Shown one piece after another: positions 9,480 through 19,814 of a DNA stretch of 64,000 nt (its first letter is position 1; each line of letters begins with the position of its first letter). The stretch is from positions 71,689,023 to 71,753,022 of the forward strand of contig NC_070604.1 of the NCBI RefSeq assembly GCF_027172205.1, given 5' to 3'. The DNA is from Podarcis raffonei (Eukaryota > Chordata > Lepidosauria > Squamata > Lacertidae). The translations under genes were made by a program, and so were the position numbers. The notes under the pieces were generated by a model. That model did not search any database. It saw only the letters and a list, made by a program, of their open reading frames with translations, and was not told the origin of the DNA.

Positions 9480-10745
9480 TGTGACTTGATTTATTATCTC
9501 AGTTCTCTTTCTGCCCTGCCATACTAAATGACCAAGTTCGTTCCAATGCACGAAGGGTATTATGTGGCCCCTGTAGTGGTGCCAATTCCACCGATCAAAG
9601 CTGTCAAGTGGCACATGTAAGAAAAAGCGATCTTGTAGGTAAACTGATCCCAAATTATTAAGGGCTATGTATATGTATATATGGGACATGGGTGGCGCTG
9701 TGGGTTAAACCACAGAGCCTAGGGCTTGCCGATCAGAAGGTCGGCGGTTCGAATCCCCGTGACGGGGTGAGCTCCCATTGCTTGGTCCCAGCTCCTGCCC
9801 ACCTAGCAGTTCGAAAGCACATCAAAGTGCAAGTAGATAAATAGGTACTGCTCCGGTGGGAAGGTAAACGGCGTTTCCGTGCGCTGCTTTGGTTCGCCAG
9901 AAGCGGCTTAGTCATGCTGGCCACATGACCTGGAAGCTGTACGCCGGCTCCCTTGGCCAGTAAAGCGAGATGAGCGCCGCAACCCCAGAGTCATCCACGA
10001 CTGGACCTAATGGTAAGGGGTCCCTTTACCAACGTATACCAACAGTAACCTGGACTGGTAGCAAATCGGCAAACAGTGCAGATCTCTGAGCACAGGTGTT
10101 ATATGCTGACAAGGCCCTTTCCTGTCAGCAATCATGCTGCAGCATTCTGCACTAGCTGCAGGTTCCAAATCAAGCACACGGGAAGACCCACATACAGCAC
10201 ATTGCAGTAATCCAGCCTTGAAGTAACCAATTCAAGAACTACTGTGACAAGGCTTTCCTGGTCCAGTAATAGCTGTCAAACCAGTCACAGATGGTCAAAG
10301 GTACTTCTAGCCACAGAGACTACCTGAGCCTCCAGTGACAGCTGGATCCAGAAGCAGCTCCTTCAGGAGGAGTGCAACCCCATCCAGGGAGGCAGCTGAC
10401 CAGTTTTTGAGACACACCCACAGTGTCTCCATCTTGCCAGGATGCAAGCTCCACTTGTTTTTCTCATCCATTTCACCAGTGTGCCCAGCCAAATGGCTCA
10501 GGGATTGCACGGCCCCTCCTGATTCAGATGTTATGGAGAAATAGAGCTGAGTGTCATCAGCAGACTGATGGCACCTTGCCCTAAAACTCCTCATGACCAT
10601 CCCCAACAGCTTCATATAGATATTATATAGCACTGAAGAGAAAATAGTCCCCTGCAGCAGCCCATAACATAGCTGCCAGAGGGTTGAAAAACCCTCTCTC
10701 AATGCTGCCCAATTTCTTTGACCAGCCAGGCAGGATGACATATGT
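9480..10745 (-). mobile_element. LINE (L2/CR1 group) 3' half, split by a SINE
   Basis: On the minus strand, 10745-10033 gives the end of the reverse transcriptase (FSSVLYNIYMKLLGMV, then CHQSADDTQLYFSI, a YADD box changed to SADD) and the thumb (LDYCNVLYVGLPV, LQLVQNAAA). The sequence resumes at 9683-9480 with ALNNLGSVYLQDRF. The gap is exactly filled by the SINE at 9684-10032, so the SINE landed in an already inserted LINE. The copy is decayed. Confidence 0.8.
9684..10032 (+). mobile_element. tRNA-derived SINE inside a LINE
   Basis: The head GGTGGCGCTGTGGGTTAAAC (box A-like) and GGTCGGCGGTTCGAATCCCC (box B) mark a tRNA-derived SINE of about 345 bp. It ends CCTAATGGTAAGGGGTCCC. The low divergence of the boxes suggests it is fairly young. 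The same family begins again at 63938. Confidence 0.85.
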
Positions 10746-11471
10746 TCACTTGCTCCAGATCAAGCACATGCCTGAGACTTTCTACTGTAAATATAAGTAT
10801 TTTACCTGCATAGTTTTTACTGCTGCTGTAGCTGAGAACCAATTCAAGACTACCAATAAGTAAATCCTATTTTAAGCTTGCTTCCACCATCTGTTGTCTG
10901 ATTTCTTTGTTAAGTGAGGTAAATGAAAAGGGGGAGCCAGCTTCAATTTTGCTGCTAAGAATGGGACTTTGTTCAACCCACACATGTGGGCGCCTGGAGG
11001 GGTAAATTACAATTAATATATTTGTTCCTATCTATTAAAACCCATTCCACAATATACAGCTGAGGGATTGGGCTACAGAATAGTAAGCTAAGACCCAGTG
11101 CCATACATATCCCACACTGTCAGAAGTAGGTGATAAATCCCTCAGCTGCTCTCCTCCCTCTGCCTCTTCACTGAGGGGCAACTCCACCAAACCAAACTTC
11201 CCCTCAACCTAGGTAGGGTAATATATTCACCATTTTAACCTTCATTTTTGTTTGGTCCTTATATTCCCTTGCAATGATATACCCCCGGTTGTGGTCTGGT
11301 GGTTAATCCTAGTATTCTTGGAAAGAAGGGTTCCTGAATTGCATACAGGGCCGGATTTAGGTTTGATGAGGCCCTAAGCTACTGAAGGGAATGGGGCCCT
11401 TTATATGTCCAGCTGTCCTTTGTCAACAACAAATTGTCACTGTTTTTTGTGTTGAATATATGCTATATGGT
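10746..11471. other. Intergenic between genes B and C
   Basis: No gene. From 11347 a CAGGGCCGGATTTAGG start suggests a hAT-type DNA element whose right side would be near 11650-11690 (GGGGCCCTAAGCTATAAC). I could not fix its ends or a clear target duplication. Confidence 0.4.
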
Positions 11472-11519
11472 AATTTATGGACCTAATAGGCATCTAATTT
11501 ATGGACCTAATAGGCATCT
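11472..11519. repeat. Perfect 24-bp tandem duplication
   Basis: Two identical units (11472-11495 and 11496-11519), starting AATTTATGGACC and ending AGGCATCT. Confidence 0.9.
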
Positions 11520-11524
11520 AAAGC

Positions 11525-11554
11525 AAAAATTAAAGGGGGAAAAACTGGATGTAC

Positions 11555-11600
<46 letters not shown>

Positions 11601-11630
11601 GTACATCCAGTTTTTCCCCCTTTAATTTTT
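11525..11630. repeat. Perfect 106-bp palindrome with (TA)n centre
   Basis: Arms of about 36 bp (starting AAAAATTAAAGGGGG and including CTGGATGTACATTTCA) flank a (TA)n core. I checked the arms base by base and found no mismatch. Such a structure can extrude as a cruciform; it may also be a foldback artefact. Confidence 0.9.
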
Positions 11631-11929
11631 TTGGGGGGACCCCAAGAGAGTGGGGCCCTAAGCTATAACTTGTTTAGCAGCACCGACTGCATATCTTAAG
11701 CCTGGTCAACTTGGCACACAGAGCAAAGCTGTTGTTCAGGGCTCACTATTTAACTCCATTCCCTAACTGGGCTGTGGCATTTCGATACCTTTAAGATAGA
11801 CACAATGCCTATCTAAAAGGCATGGTTACTGCTCAGTCCCAACTGTGTCTATTCAGAAGTCAGTCCTATTGAATTCAATGGGGCTTACTTCCAGGTATGT
11901 CGAGTGAGGATTACAGGCCTAGTATTTAT

Positions 11930-12010
11930 TTAGCAAAACAAAGTTGTCAGTATCACCAGGGTTACTCTCCAGTTTTCTTTTCCACCTTGTTTGATCATAC
12001 TTCTGCATTT
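11930..12010 (-). repeat. Orphan partial copy of the GPCR upstream module
   Basis: The segment CAGTTTTCTTTTCCACCTTG..CATACTTCTGCAT..AAGCTTAATCCTGCAAAGAT resembles the first half of the modules at 9180, 15590 and 22240. It lacks the ATGACCTCA core and lies next to the 3' end of gene C, with no gene of its own. It may mark a lost paralogue. Confidence 0.4.
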
Positions 12011-12154
12011 CGTAGAAGCTTAATCCTGCAAAGATACACCTCTTTGGTGATTTGAGGGCCCTGTTACCCCATCTGCAGATGACCTTTCCATGGTCCCTAG
12101 GTGAGTATTGTAGCCTACAAGTAACAAACAGTAAAATAAACAAGTCATAATATA

Positions 12155-12160
12155 TTTATT
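12155..12160 (-). other. Candidate polyadenylation signal of gene C
   Basis: AATAAA on the minus strand, about 50 bases past the stop codon, in the same ATTTATTC.GGA context as genes B and D. Confidence 0.6.
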
Positions 12161-12211
12161 CAGGAACCAGAAAAGCCAGTCTATATTCTTTGACTTAGAA
12201 GCCTTTTCAGT

Positions 12212-13177
12212 TCACATTTGAGGCTCTGGATGCTTCTCAGTCTCCTCTTGGTCTACTTGAGTTCTCTCTGCTTTGCCACTCAAAGCTCTCTCAAGAAACA
12301 TATGGATGGGCTTCACTCTCTTCCAACATCCAACAGCAAGATATATGAAAGGGTTGATGCTGCTCTTGATGGAATCAAACAACAGAGAAAGTAGAAATGG
12401 GACTGGTGAATCTAGTGTTTGGTACCAATATGCGATGGCATCAACAGTTCTAATTGAAAAAGAAAAGATAAGAAATACAACAGCTAAGATGGTGATGGTG
12501 ATATCAAGTCTTGCTGGAGCGCTTTGCTTGGCTTCTCTTTGCATTTTGACACAAAGAGCTACGGTAGAAAAAAGCATGATGGGTTGGAAAACCAGAAGAG
12601 TTACTGTAATTTCAAATATAGTTGCAGCTGTACAATCTGCTCTCTCTTCGTTGTGAAATGAAAGGAACCTTGGATAGCAGGAAATATAGGCCACCAGTGA
12701 CACCAGGCAGGAAAAGGGCCACAACACGGCACACACAATGATGGAGAGGTACTTTAGCCTGTGACGTTGATACCAGACTGGGAAGAAGACAGTGAGGTAC
12801 CTTTCAGCAGTGAGAGCTGTTACCAAGTAGATGCTGGTATTGTATCCAAATAAATATATAATCTCCATTACACATGAAAAGTAGAGATTGACATAAATTT
12901 GTGCCAAAAATATGATAAAAACCATAATGTAGTAGATGTTTACAATAAGATCAGCAGCTGTCAAATTGAGAATATAAACTGAGAACCTAGTCCTCTTGAT
13001 CCTGAAGCAAAGAAGCCAGAAGTCAACTCCATTCCCAATTAATCCCCAGATGCAAGTTGGAATAGATAAAATGATAATTGTTTCCAAGAAATATTGCTGC
13101 TTTGCCCAGTTCTCCAGTTGTGCATAAATTGTATTGATTGTAGCAGTGTGGGAAGACAAAGCAATTGCATCTGCCAT
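12212..13177 (-). CDS. MAS-related GPCR gene C, intact
   Basis: Seen: 321 codons from a true ATG (13177, context GCCATGG) with seven membrane segments. TM1 is about 31-57 (GLIGNG, Asn49), TM2 66-90 (LNLTAAD, Asp76), TM3 102-124, then ERY 125-127. TM7 carries SSINPFIY followed by VGCWKR. Length and motifs fit a complete MRGPR. A splice acceptor (exon start about 13205) lies 28 bases before the ATG, and a likely AATAAA follows the stop. There is no N-glycosylation sequon in the short N-terminus, unlike gene E. The tail is acidic (QVDQEETEKHPEPQM). Family knowledge: mammalian MRGPRs sense peptides and small amines on sensory neurons and mast cells. The ligand here is unknown. Confidence 0.93.
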   Translation of the reverse strand: MADAIALSSHTATINTIYAQLENWAKQQYFLETIIILSIPTCIWGLIGNGVDFWLLCFRIKRTRFSVYILNLTAADLIVNIYYIMVFIIFLAQIYVNLYFSCVMEIIYLFGYNTSIYLVTALTAERYLTVFFPVWYQRHRLKYLSIIVCAVLWPFSCLVSLVAYISCYPRFLSFHNEERADCTAATIFEITVTLLVFQPIMLFSTVALCVKMQREAKQSAPARLDITITILAVVFLIFSFSIRTVDAIAYWYQTLDSPVPFLLSLLFDSIKSSINPFIYLAVGCWKRVKPIHMFLERALSGKAERTQVDQEETEKHPEPQM

Positions 13178-13310
13178 GGCCTTAATGTGTCCACCAATTC
13201 TTCACCTGCTATAAATCAAACACAATTTGTCATTAGTAAGATGTAGTGATAGAGGTAGAAAACATCCAAGAAGATCACTTGACAGACAATATTCCAGTCC
13301 CATAAGCTTT

Positions 13311-13450
13311 GGTTCGTCGTTCAGTCGTCTTAGTCGTGCTCAACTCTCTGTGACCCCATGAATCAGAGGATGCCTTGGAATTTCTTCTCAAAGCTTCTCC
13401 TTTTGTGCATGGAGTGTTCATGGCAAAATACTGGAGTGGGTTGCAAGTTC
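13311..13450 (-). mobile_element. BovB (RTE) LINE 3' fragment
   Basis: CGTTCAGTCGTCTTAGTCGTG..CTCTGTGACCCCATGAATC and TACTGGAGTGGGTTGC are hallmark BovB 3' sequences read on the minus strand. The middle is divergent. It lies about 100 bases upstream of the gene C coding exon. Confidence 0.75.
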
Positions 13451-13835
13451 CTTCTCCAAAGCTTTGGTTAATAAAGGCTAAACCGGAATTTATTTTCCTC
13501 CCTAGGCTCCTTCCTCGGTACAGGGGCTTTCTGCATTCATTTAGATGACACGGGGGTGCTTTATCATTACACAATTTTCTGTTGCCTTTCGCTGCTTCTA
13601 TGGTAAACCCTAGCAGGTATCAACCATCCAGATACTCCCCCTAAAATATCACAACCTCCAGAAGATAATGCACCCCAGATCTACATGTTTGAAGGATTCT
13701 GTACCTGTTTTCTCAGTACAGACAGAAATTACAGTCAGTACTGGATTTTTCCAGAAGTCATCTGCAAAAGATGAATAGGAAAGTCAAATTTGAGTAGCAG
13801 GTAGGTAGCCGTGTTGGTGTGCCATAGTTGAAACA

Positions 13836-13984
13836 AAATAAAAAAATTCCTTCCAGTAGCACCTTAGAGACCAACTAAGTTTGTTACTGGTATGAACTTT
13901 TGTGTGCATGCACACGAAAGCTCATACCAATAACAAACTTAGTTGGTTTCTAAGGTGCTACTGGAAGGAATTTTTTTTATTTTG
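13836..13984. repeat. Foldback element with about 72-bp arms
   Basis: The left arm (AATTCCTTCCAGTAGCACC..) and right arm (..GGTGCTACTGGAAGGAATT) are inverted copies with only a few mismatches. They meet at TGTGTGCATGCACAC. A single arm of the same family lies at 45085-45171. Confidence 0.8.
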
Positions 13985-15589
13985 AGTCAAATTTGAATAT
14001 GTTTCAGCTATACAACCCTTCTGCAAGGAAATGTTTTGTACCAAATATACTCATATGCAGAAAAGCATTCAAATAGTCAATATTGCTTTACATAGCAATG
14101 AGGCTTTATGGTGGTTCAGTTTCTATCAAGTACCAGTGCTCTGTCATCTAGCTGTTGCGGGTAAGAAAATACAGCCTACCTTGCACTGGAAACATATTGA
14201 GCAACTCGCAAGAACGAACTCATTTTAGAACAATCACACCCTCAGGTTTTTTTAATGAAGTGAGTGACAGGGTATGCAATTTCCTCATAATTACACACAC
14301 ACACACACACGTACATGATGCCATTTGGCTAACTTCCATGATCCAAACTTCTGTTTCAGGATATCTAAATGTGCAAAATATCCCAGTTCAGACCATCATT
14401 CCTCTCCTAATAAGCTTAGGTGTGCACACACCTTTTGCTCATGCAGCTCTTTCCCTCCTCTCTTCACAATGTGCAGCAGTCCAACCCAGGCATCTCCAAT
14501 TCAGCACAGCTTTCTGTTTCATCTGAAATGAGAGTTACCAGGTTTCAAACAAGCCAGCCCTGAAAGTGCCTTAAGAGCCTTGGGCTCTGACACACCTTTC
14601 AATTTGTGCAGCCAAGATGGGTTTACTAGTGACAGCAATTGGTTATAGGCTTTTCCTGCTAAGGGCCCCATATCTTGACTTATTTGTTAATGTTAACAAC
14701 TGTCTGGACTCCGTGTGTACCCGTGAGAAAGGGGTTGGTGGCAGCGAAGAGGCAATCACAGTGGTGGCACAGAGATCAATAGACCATCAAACATCCAGGG
14801 ACCCTGTGTGATCGCCACAAAAGGCAAGAAAGAAGGCAACATTTTCAAATACATGCAGTCATCCAAATAGAGTAGGCTGATCTGTTGATCCAGCAAAGAT
14901 CTGGAACTCACTGAAGGTTTATAAATGTGGCTGCGCAGACAGAGTGCTTAGCTCCTTGCCTGGGTAATTTTTCACATGTTGGCTCTGGAAGTTTTAGGAG
15001 TACCTTGACTCTGTCACAAGTTCTGAAACGGAGTTGTTGGAATCTGAGGAAGGGGGCTGCAAATATGGTTGCAAGGGTTGTCCAGCAGCTCTTGTGGCAC
15101 AAGGGCTTCTGGTTAGAGGGGGTCCTTCTTTGGGGTTTGAGCAGAAGCGAATTTTCTTGCCATCTGTTTCATCTGTGGAGTTCCCACTATGTTTCCAGTT
15201 TGTGGGAGTTTGACTCCAAGGTAATGTAACGCAATTGCATCTTCTGGAGAGAAGATGTCAGGGACAGGTGTTGGATGGAAATGCAATTCCATCTGTACAA
15301 TTGCTTTCTCCTCTGACGCTGCCACAGCTATACCCAGGCCTCATCACAGTACAAAAGGTGCATGTACAAAAGGTGTACAGTGATCTACCCAACACCATGG
15401 TTATGACTGAAGGTTCTTAGGAGGGGGGGATCAAATTCAGTCTAGCAAATTCCCAGGACATTTGTTAAAGACATGTAATGATGTGACTAATGAAAATGAT
15501 AAATAAAATATAAGCATAGTTAAATCATTAAAAACATTTTAAAACACCAACAAGCATAAAATAATGAGCTTCAAGATAAGCAAATAAAT
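13985..15589. other. Flank upstream of gene C, paralogous to the flank of gene D
   Basis: No gene. Blocks at 14010-14060 (CTTCTGCAAGGAAATGTTT) and 14597-14645 (TTTGTGCAGC..GTTTACTAGTGACAG) have counterparts at 20735-20765 and 21435-21465. A (CA)n run lies at 14292-14310. The region was duplicated together with the gene. Confidence 0.5.
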
Positions 15590-15800
15590 GCTACCATTAT
15601 AGTTAACCTCCAGTTGTCTTTTCAACCTTAGGGGGGCACTCTTTTACTCTTCTCAGGAGCTTAATACTTCAAAAGTATGAACCACAGCACTGTGGTGATG
15701 TGTTCCTATGTAATAAATGGAATGTAAGAATCTTATGACCTCACATCAACTGTTTTCTGGAGTGTGGCAACATCCACAATTTTATCACCCTCAGTCATGG
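15590..15800 (-). promoter_or_regulatory. Conserved upstream module of gene C
   Basis: It contains CCTCCAGTTGTCTTTTCAACCT, TATGTAATAAATGGAATGTAAG and the core TATGACCTCACATCA (from 15735). It is shorter than the gene A and B modules. It lies about 2.4 kb upstream of the gene C coding exon. Confidence 0.4.
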
Positions 15801-17133
15801 CTTTTTTAAGACTTGCAGAGGCCCAGGAGCAGAATTTCATTTGTGGGGCCCGTGCTTTTCACTGTACTCTATGTCAATGTAATTTCTCTTCCTCAACAGT
15901 TTAAAAATCATTTTATGATTTTTTTAAAAAGCTGTAGTTTATTTCAGAAGTGGTAAGTTAGGGAAAAAACACACGAACAAAATTCAAACGCACACATGGC
16001 TCTCTGCAGGGGGATAAACAGTTCCTACCAGATTTCCAGATTTCATTTTTTATTTATACCCCACCTATCTGACTGGGTTTCCCCAACCACTCTGGGCAGC
16101 TTCCATTATATATAAAAAAGTAATAAATGCAGGTAGGTAATAATGAAGACGGAGTCCAGAGAGAAAAGGAACTGATAACACTTTACTGAAGGAAACTTGA
16201 CGAAAACAGTATATAATACAAGGAGAAATAAACAGAGACATCTTCTTGTTCTGAATTCAAACTTTGTTCATAACAGGAAGACATATAACTTCAAATACAG
16301 GAGGGAAACTATATCAGAAATACACGATCAATTAGAGCATGCGGTACCTTAGTAAGCATCATGCCACCCAACCTAGTTGCTAAGCAGCACATCCAAACAT
16401 CTCCCTCTTGCCTAGTTGGCTTACTGAAAACAGGATTAATCCTTAGATTACAAACTGAATGACCCCTGTTGTTACATTTCTAACATGGAGAAGGTTAAAG
16501 CAGCTAGGGAAAGTATTGAGGGTTTCAGCAGTGAGTGGAAAGATGCTGTCTGCTCACCAGAGGCTTCATTGACAGAAGGTTTTTAAAATAGTTCTGCTGT
16601 AATTATATTAGAATAGAAGTTGTTCCAAATCCAGTTCTATTGTTTCCTGGTTACTCTTTGATCCAAATCTCATGCCCATTGCCTCATATATGTATCCTGG
16701 TTCTGATCCAAGTGTAAACAAAGGTTATGGACTCTTGCAATTATGCCTTTATGCAAGATAAACAGAATTTCCCACTTGTTCTCCAGTTTTGTATTAGTAC
16801 CACTCCAGCCCATTCCCACAAAGTGGGTTAAAGGGACATAACTTATAGACAGACTTGCAGGAATATGGGATATTATATACCGAGAGCACAGGGAAGCAAC
16901 ATTTGCTTCTTTGAAAAGTCAGACAACTTTCTCCCCTTTTCATTCCTTACTGATTAAAGCAAATACTTTCAAAGGGCAACACTTCAAAAACCAGCTCATT
17001 GCAAAAGGAATTGTATTTTTTAGACTAAATACATTTCAAAGGAAGTAGAAAATAGGTTTAACTTGGTAATAATTGTAATGATAAAGTGAGAATGGGGTAA
17101 ATATGCTTTCTTAATACATATATTTTACATGTT
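15801..17133. other. Intergenic, old repeats
   Basis: A minus-strand LINE 3' end (ACCCCACCTATCTGACTGGG..CACTCTGGGCAGCTTCC, 16055-16105) is recognisable. The rest, including 16139-16490, is unclassified. No gene. Confidence 0.4.
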
Positions 17134-17141
17134 CTCTAGAG

Positions 17142-17277
17142 CAGTGTTTCCCAACCTTGTGCCTCCAGCTGTTTTTGGACTACAATTCCCATCATCCCTT
17201 GCCACTGGTCTTGCTAGTCAGGGATGATGGGAGTTGCAGTTCAAAAACAGCTGGAGGCACAAGGTTGGGAAACACTG
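17142..17277. mobile_element. hAT-type MITE, nearly perfect palindrome with intact 8-bp target duplication
   Basis: The ends are CAGTGTTTCCCAACC and GGTTGGGAAACACTG. The two 57-bp arms differ at three positions around a loop of about 22 bases. The 8-bp CTCTAGAG is present on both sides (17134-17141 and 17278-17285), matching the NTCTAGAN preference of hAT transposases. It is non-coding. Confidence 0.92.
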
Positions 17278-17285
17278 CTCTAGAG

Positions 17286-18395
17286 TAGGAGTGTGGCACC
17301 TGTGACCCTCCAGATGTTGGATAACAACTCCTATAATCCCTGACCATTAGCTGTGCTGACTGGGGCTGATGGGAGTACAACAACTTCTGGAATGCTACAG
17401 GCTACTCATTCTTGCCCTAGAGCAGTGGTTCTCAGAGGGTGTGGCAGGAGAGGATAGCAAGTGTGGCAGGAAAATTAAGGACGAGCAAAGAAGCATTTAA
17501 ACATTCCAGTGTAGTATAGTATAGCATTCACACCTCTCTTCAAGAGCATTGGCTGTTCTTATACAGTTCTCCACAACATATTGTTGTGAACAGGGTTTTT
17601 TCAACTCTGACAAATATGGAAGATCACAAAAGAGAAAGGCTTATTTGTGTTGATGAGAGTTTGTTTTAAACTAGACCTAATATAAATCAGATTACCTAGA
17701 AAAAGCAAACCCACACCTCTCATTGAGTCTGTATACATACTTAACGTACATATGTAAGGGGCTTGTTTAAAATGACATTTTGGCAATGAATGATTCATGT
17801 TCTTATGTAGCTGCATTGTTTTAAACTTTCTGGATGCCCCATGGTCATATTATAAGGTAGTTGTGTTCTACAGTATGTTATAAATCGTATTACTGCTAGG
17901 AGTTGTTTCTTTTTGTTTTCCATAATATTTATTATTGATAAAACATTCAGTGTGCTGAAAGCAAAAAAAAATTCTGAAAGTGTGGCCTAGAGGAAAATGT
18001 TTTGGAAGCACTGGCCCAGCAACAGTCCTTACTAGCTGGAGCTTATTTTCAATTTATATTTTATTGACCTTTAAGCTGCACTTTTACATTAACACCTCTG
18101 TACATATCTCTTATCTGGGTCATCTGCAGACCGTCTGCCTCTGTATTCAAGATTCACTTCCTTTCTTCCAGACGCTTGTTGATGAACCACCTTGAGAAGC
18201 AACCAACTCACTTGTGCCCCAGCAAGGCTCATGTACTCTTACACCTCTACTTTCCTCTGTCCTTTCCTCACTTTCCTTATTCTCTATCACATGACAAGGC
18301 ACAAATGGCTAAGGACCAGGAAGACTCCTAGGTGAGGAATAGGGAGCCTAGAGAATTATTAGAATTAAGGAAGAATCTAAAGTATCTGTAATACA
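17286..18395. other. Second related MITE and flank downstream of gene D
   Basis: 17295-17405 (CCTCCAGATGTTG.., CTGATGGGAGT..) looks like a degraded copy of a related hAT MITE. Similar fragments are seen at 19735-19815, 26735-26815 and 44344-44470. From 17430 to 18395 I see nothing I can classify. Confidence 0.45.
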
Positions 18396-18401
18396 TTTAT
18401 T
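18396..18401 (-). other. Candidate polyadenylation signal of gene D
   Basis: AATAAA on the minus strand, about 60 bases past the stop, in the ATTTATTCTGGA context shared with genes B and C. Confidence 0.6.
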
Positions 18402-18462
18402 CTGGAGCTAGTATTCCCACGTGTAGAATAATTTTGCAATATACCTCTACATATAATCCTTT

Positions 18463-19434
18463 CTATCTTATGTCTGAGGCCCAGGTCACAGCCTTTCCTG
18501 TATTCATTGGAGCACTTTCAGTTCCTTCATCCAAGAAAGCTCTCTCAAGATATGTCTGGATGGGCTTGTCGCCAACCTCTCCTTTTGTTGTATATCCAAC
18601 AAAAAGATACACGAAAGGGTTTCCACTGCTGTCTATGGAATCAAGAAAATGTAAGATTAAAAAGAGCACGGGTACATGTATGGTTGGAACCCAACGTGCC
18701 ATGATATCAATGATCCTCACGGAAGCAGCAAACAGAATAAAGAGGAGAACTGTGGCCACAATGGTGATGTCCAGCTTTGCCGGAGGCGTTTGCTCTGTCC
18801 TCAGCATTCTGATCAGAAGGATCAAAGTGGAAAAGACCATGATGGGAAGACAAACAAGGAGGTTGAATATCACTCTGAACATTCTTGAAGGCTCACAACT
18901 TGTGTTCTTTTCGTTGACCGTGGACTCAAATTGTAGATAGCAGGCACAATACAACACCAGTGACATCAGGCCGGACAGACCCCATAAAACAGTGCACGTA
19001 ATTTCAGAGAGATACTTTGGACGTCTAGCTTGATACCAAACTGGGAAAAAGACCATGAGGTATCTTTCAGCTGCGATAGCTGTAAGCAGATAGGTGCTGG
19101 CATTGAATCCAAATGAATGCACCAACTCTACTATATGTAAATGGTATATGCTGATCGGAACAGATTTCAAAAATAAAACGAAAGCTGTTACATAGTAGGA
19201 GAGTACAGTAAGGTCAGCAACTGCCATATTCAGGAAATACACAGTGAAGTTAGTTTTCTGAATCCTGTTCCAAAGAAGCCAGAAGACAATTCCATTGCCA
19301 AGTAATCCTAAAGCACAAATTGGAATAGTTATTATCATAATTGTTCTTTGCATGGCGTAGCCAGTATCCAGTTGTCCTGCGGGGTTTTTGACTCCACCAA
19401 TAGTGTGGAAAGACAAGGAGTATGACTCTGCCAT
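18463..19434 (-). CDS. MAS-related GPCR gene D, intact
   Basis: Seen: 323 codons from the ATG at 19434 (CCAAGATGGCAGAG). The frame is open further upstream, but the acceptor GGCAG/GTTGAAGAG (exon start about 19471) and the lack of an earlier ATG favour this start. TM1 carries GLLGNGIVF, TM2 AVADLTVL with Asp, TM3 ends in ERYLMVFFPVWY, and TM7 has SSGNPFVYLFVG. The segment after TM7 (YTTKGEVGDKPIQ) differs from the GCWKR of B and C, and the tail is longer. The closest relative in the window appears to be gene C (FPVWYQ.R, LDITI). The ligand is unknown. The coding sequence appears complete. Confidence 0.93.
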   Translation of the reverse strand: MAESYSLSFHTIGGVKNPAGQLDTGYAMQRTIMIITIPICALGLLGNGIVFWLLWNRIQKTNFTVYFLNMAVADLTVLSYYVTAFVLFLKSVPISIYHLHIVELVHSFGFNASTYLLTAIAAERYLMVFFPVWYQARRPKYLSEITCTVLWGLSGLMSLVLYCACYLQFESTVNEKNTSCEPSRMFRVIFNLLVCLPIMVFSTLILLIRMLRTEQTPPAKLDITIVATVLLFILFAASVRIIDIMARWVPTIHVPVLFLILHFLDSIDSSGNPFVYLFVGYTTKGEVGDKPIQTYLERAFLDEGTESAPMNTGKAVTWASDIR

Positions 19435-19814
19435 CTTGGGGCTGTTAATGTATGAAGCAATTCTCTTCAACCTGCCAAAAATCAAACACAAATTGTAATT
19501 ATTATGGTGCTGTGAAGTAGTGATAGAGGTAGGAAACCGTCAAGGCAAGAATGTTTGTATTACAATATTCCACTTGCCACTTTGGAATTTTCTCCCATGG
19601 CTTTCTTCTACATACTGGACTTTGTGTCTTTCTTTAGAGAGCACGGGCCTACAAAAATTGGTATGGCCTTTCATCAGTTTCTGCAGTAAAACCTTAGTAT
19701 GCATAACTCATCCAAATGAAACAGCCTTGCACAACATGGTGACCTCCAAACATTTTGACTACAACTTCCATCATCCCTGTCCACTGGCCATGCTGGATGG
19801 GGCTCATGGGAGTT

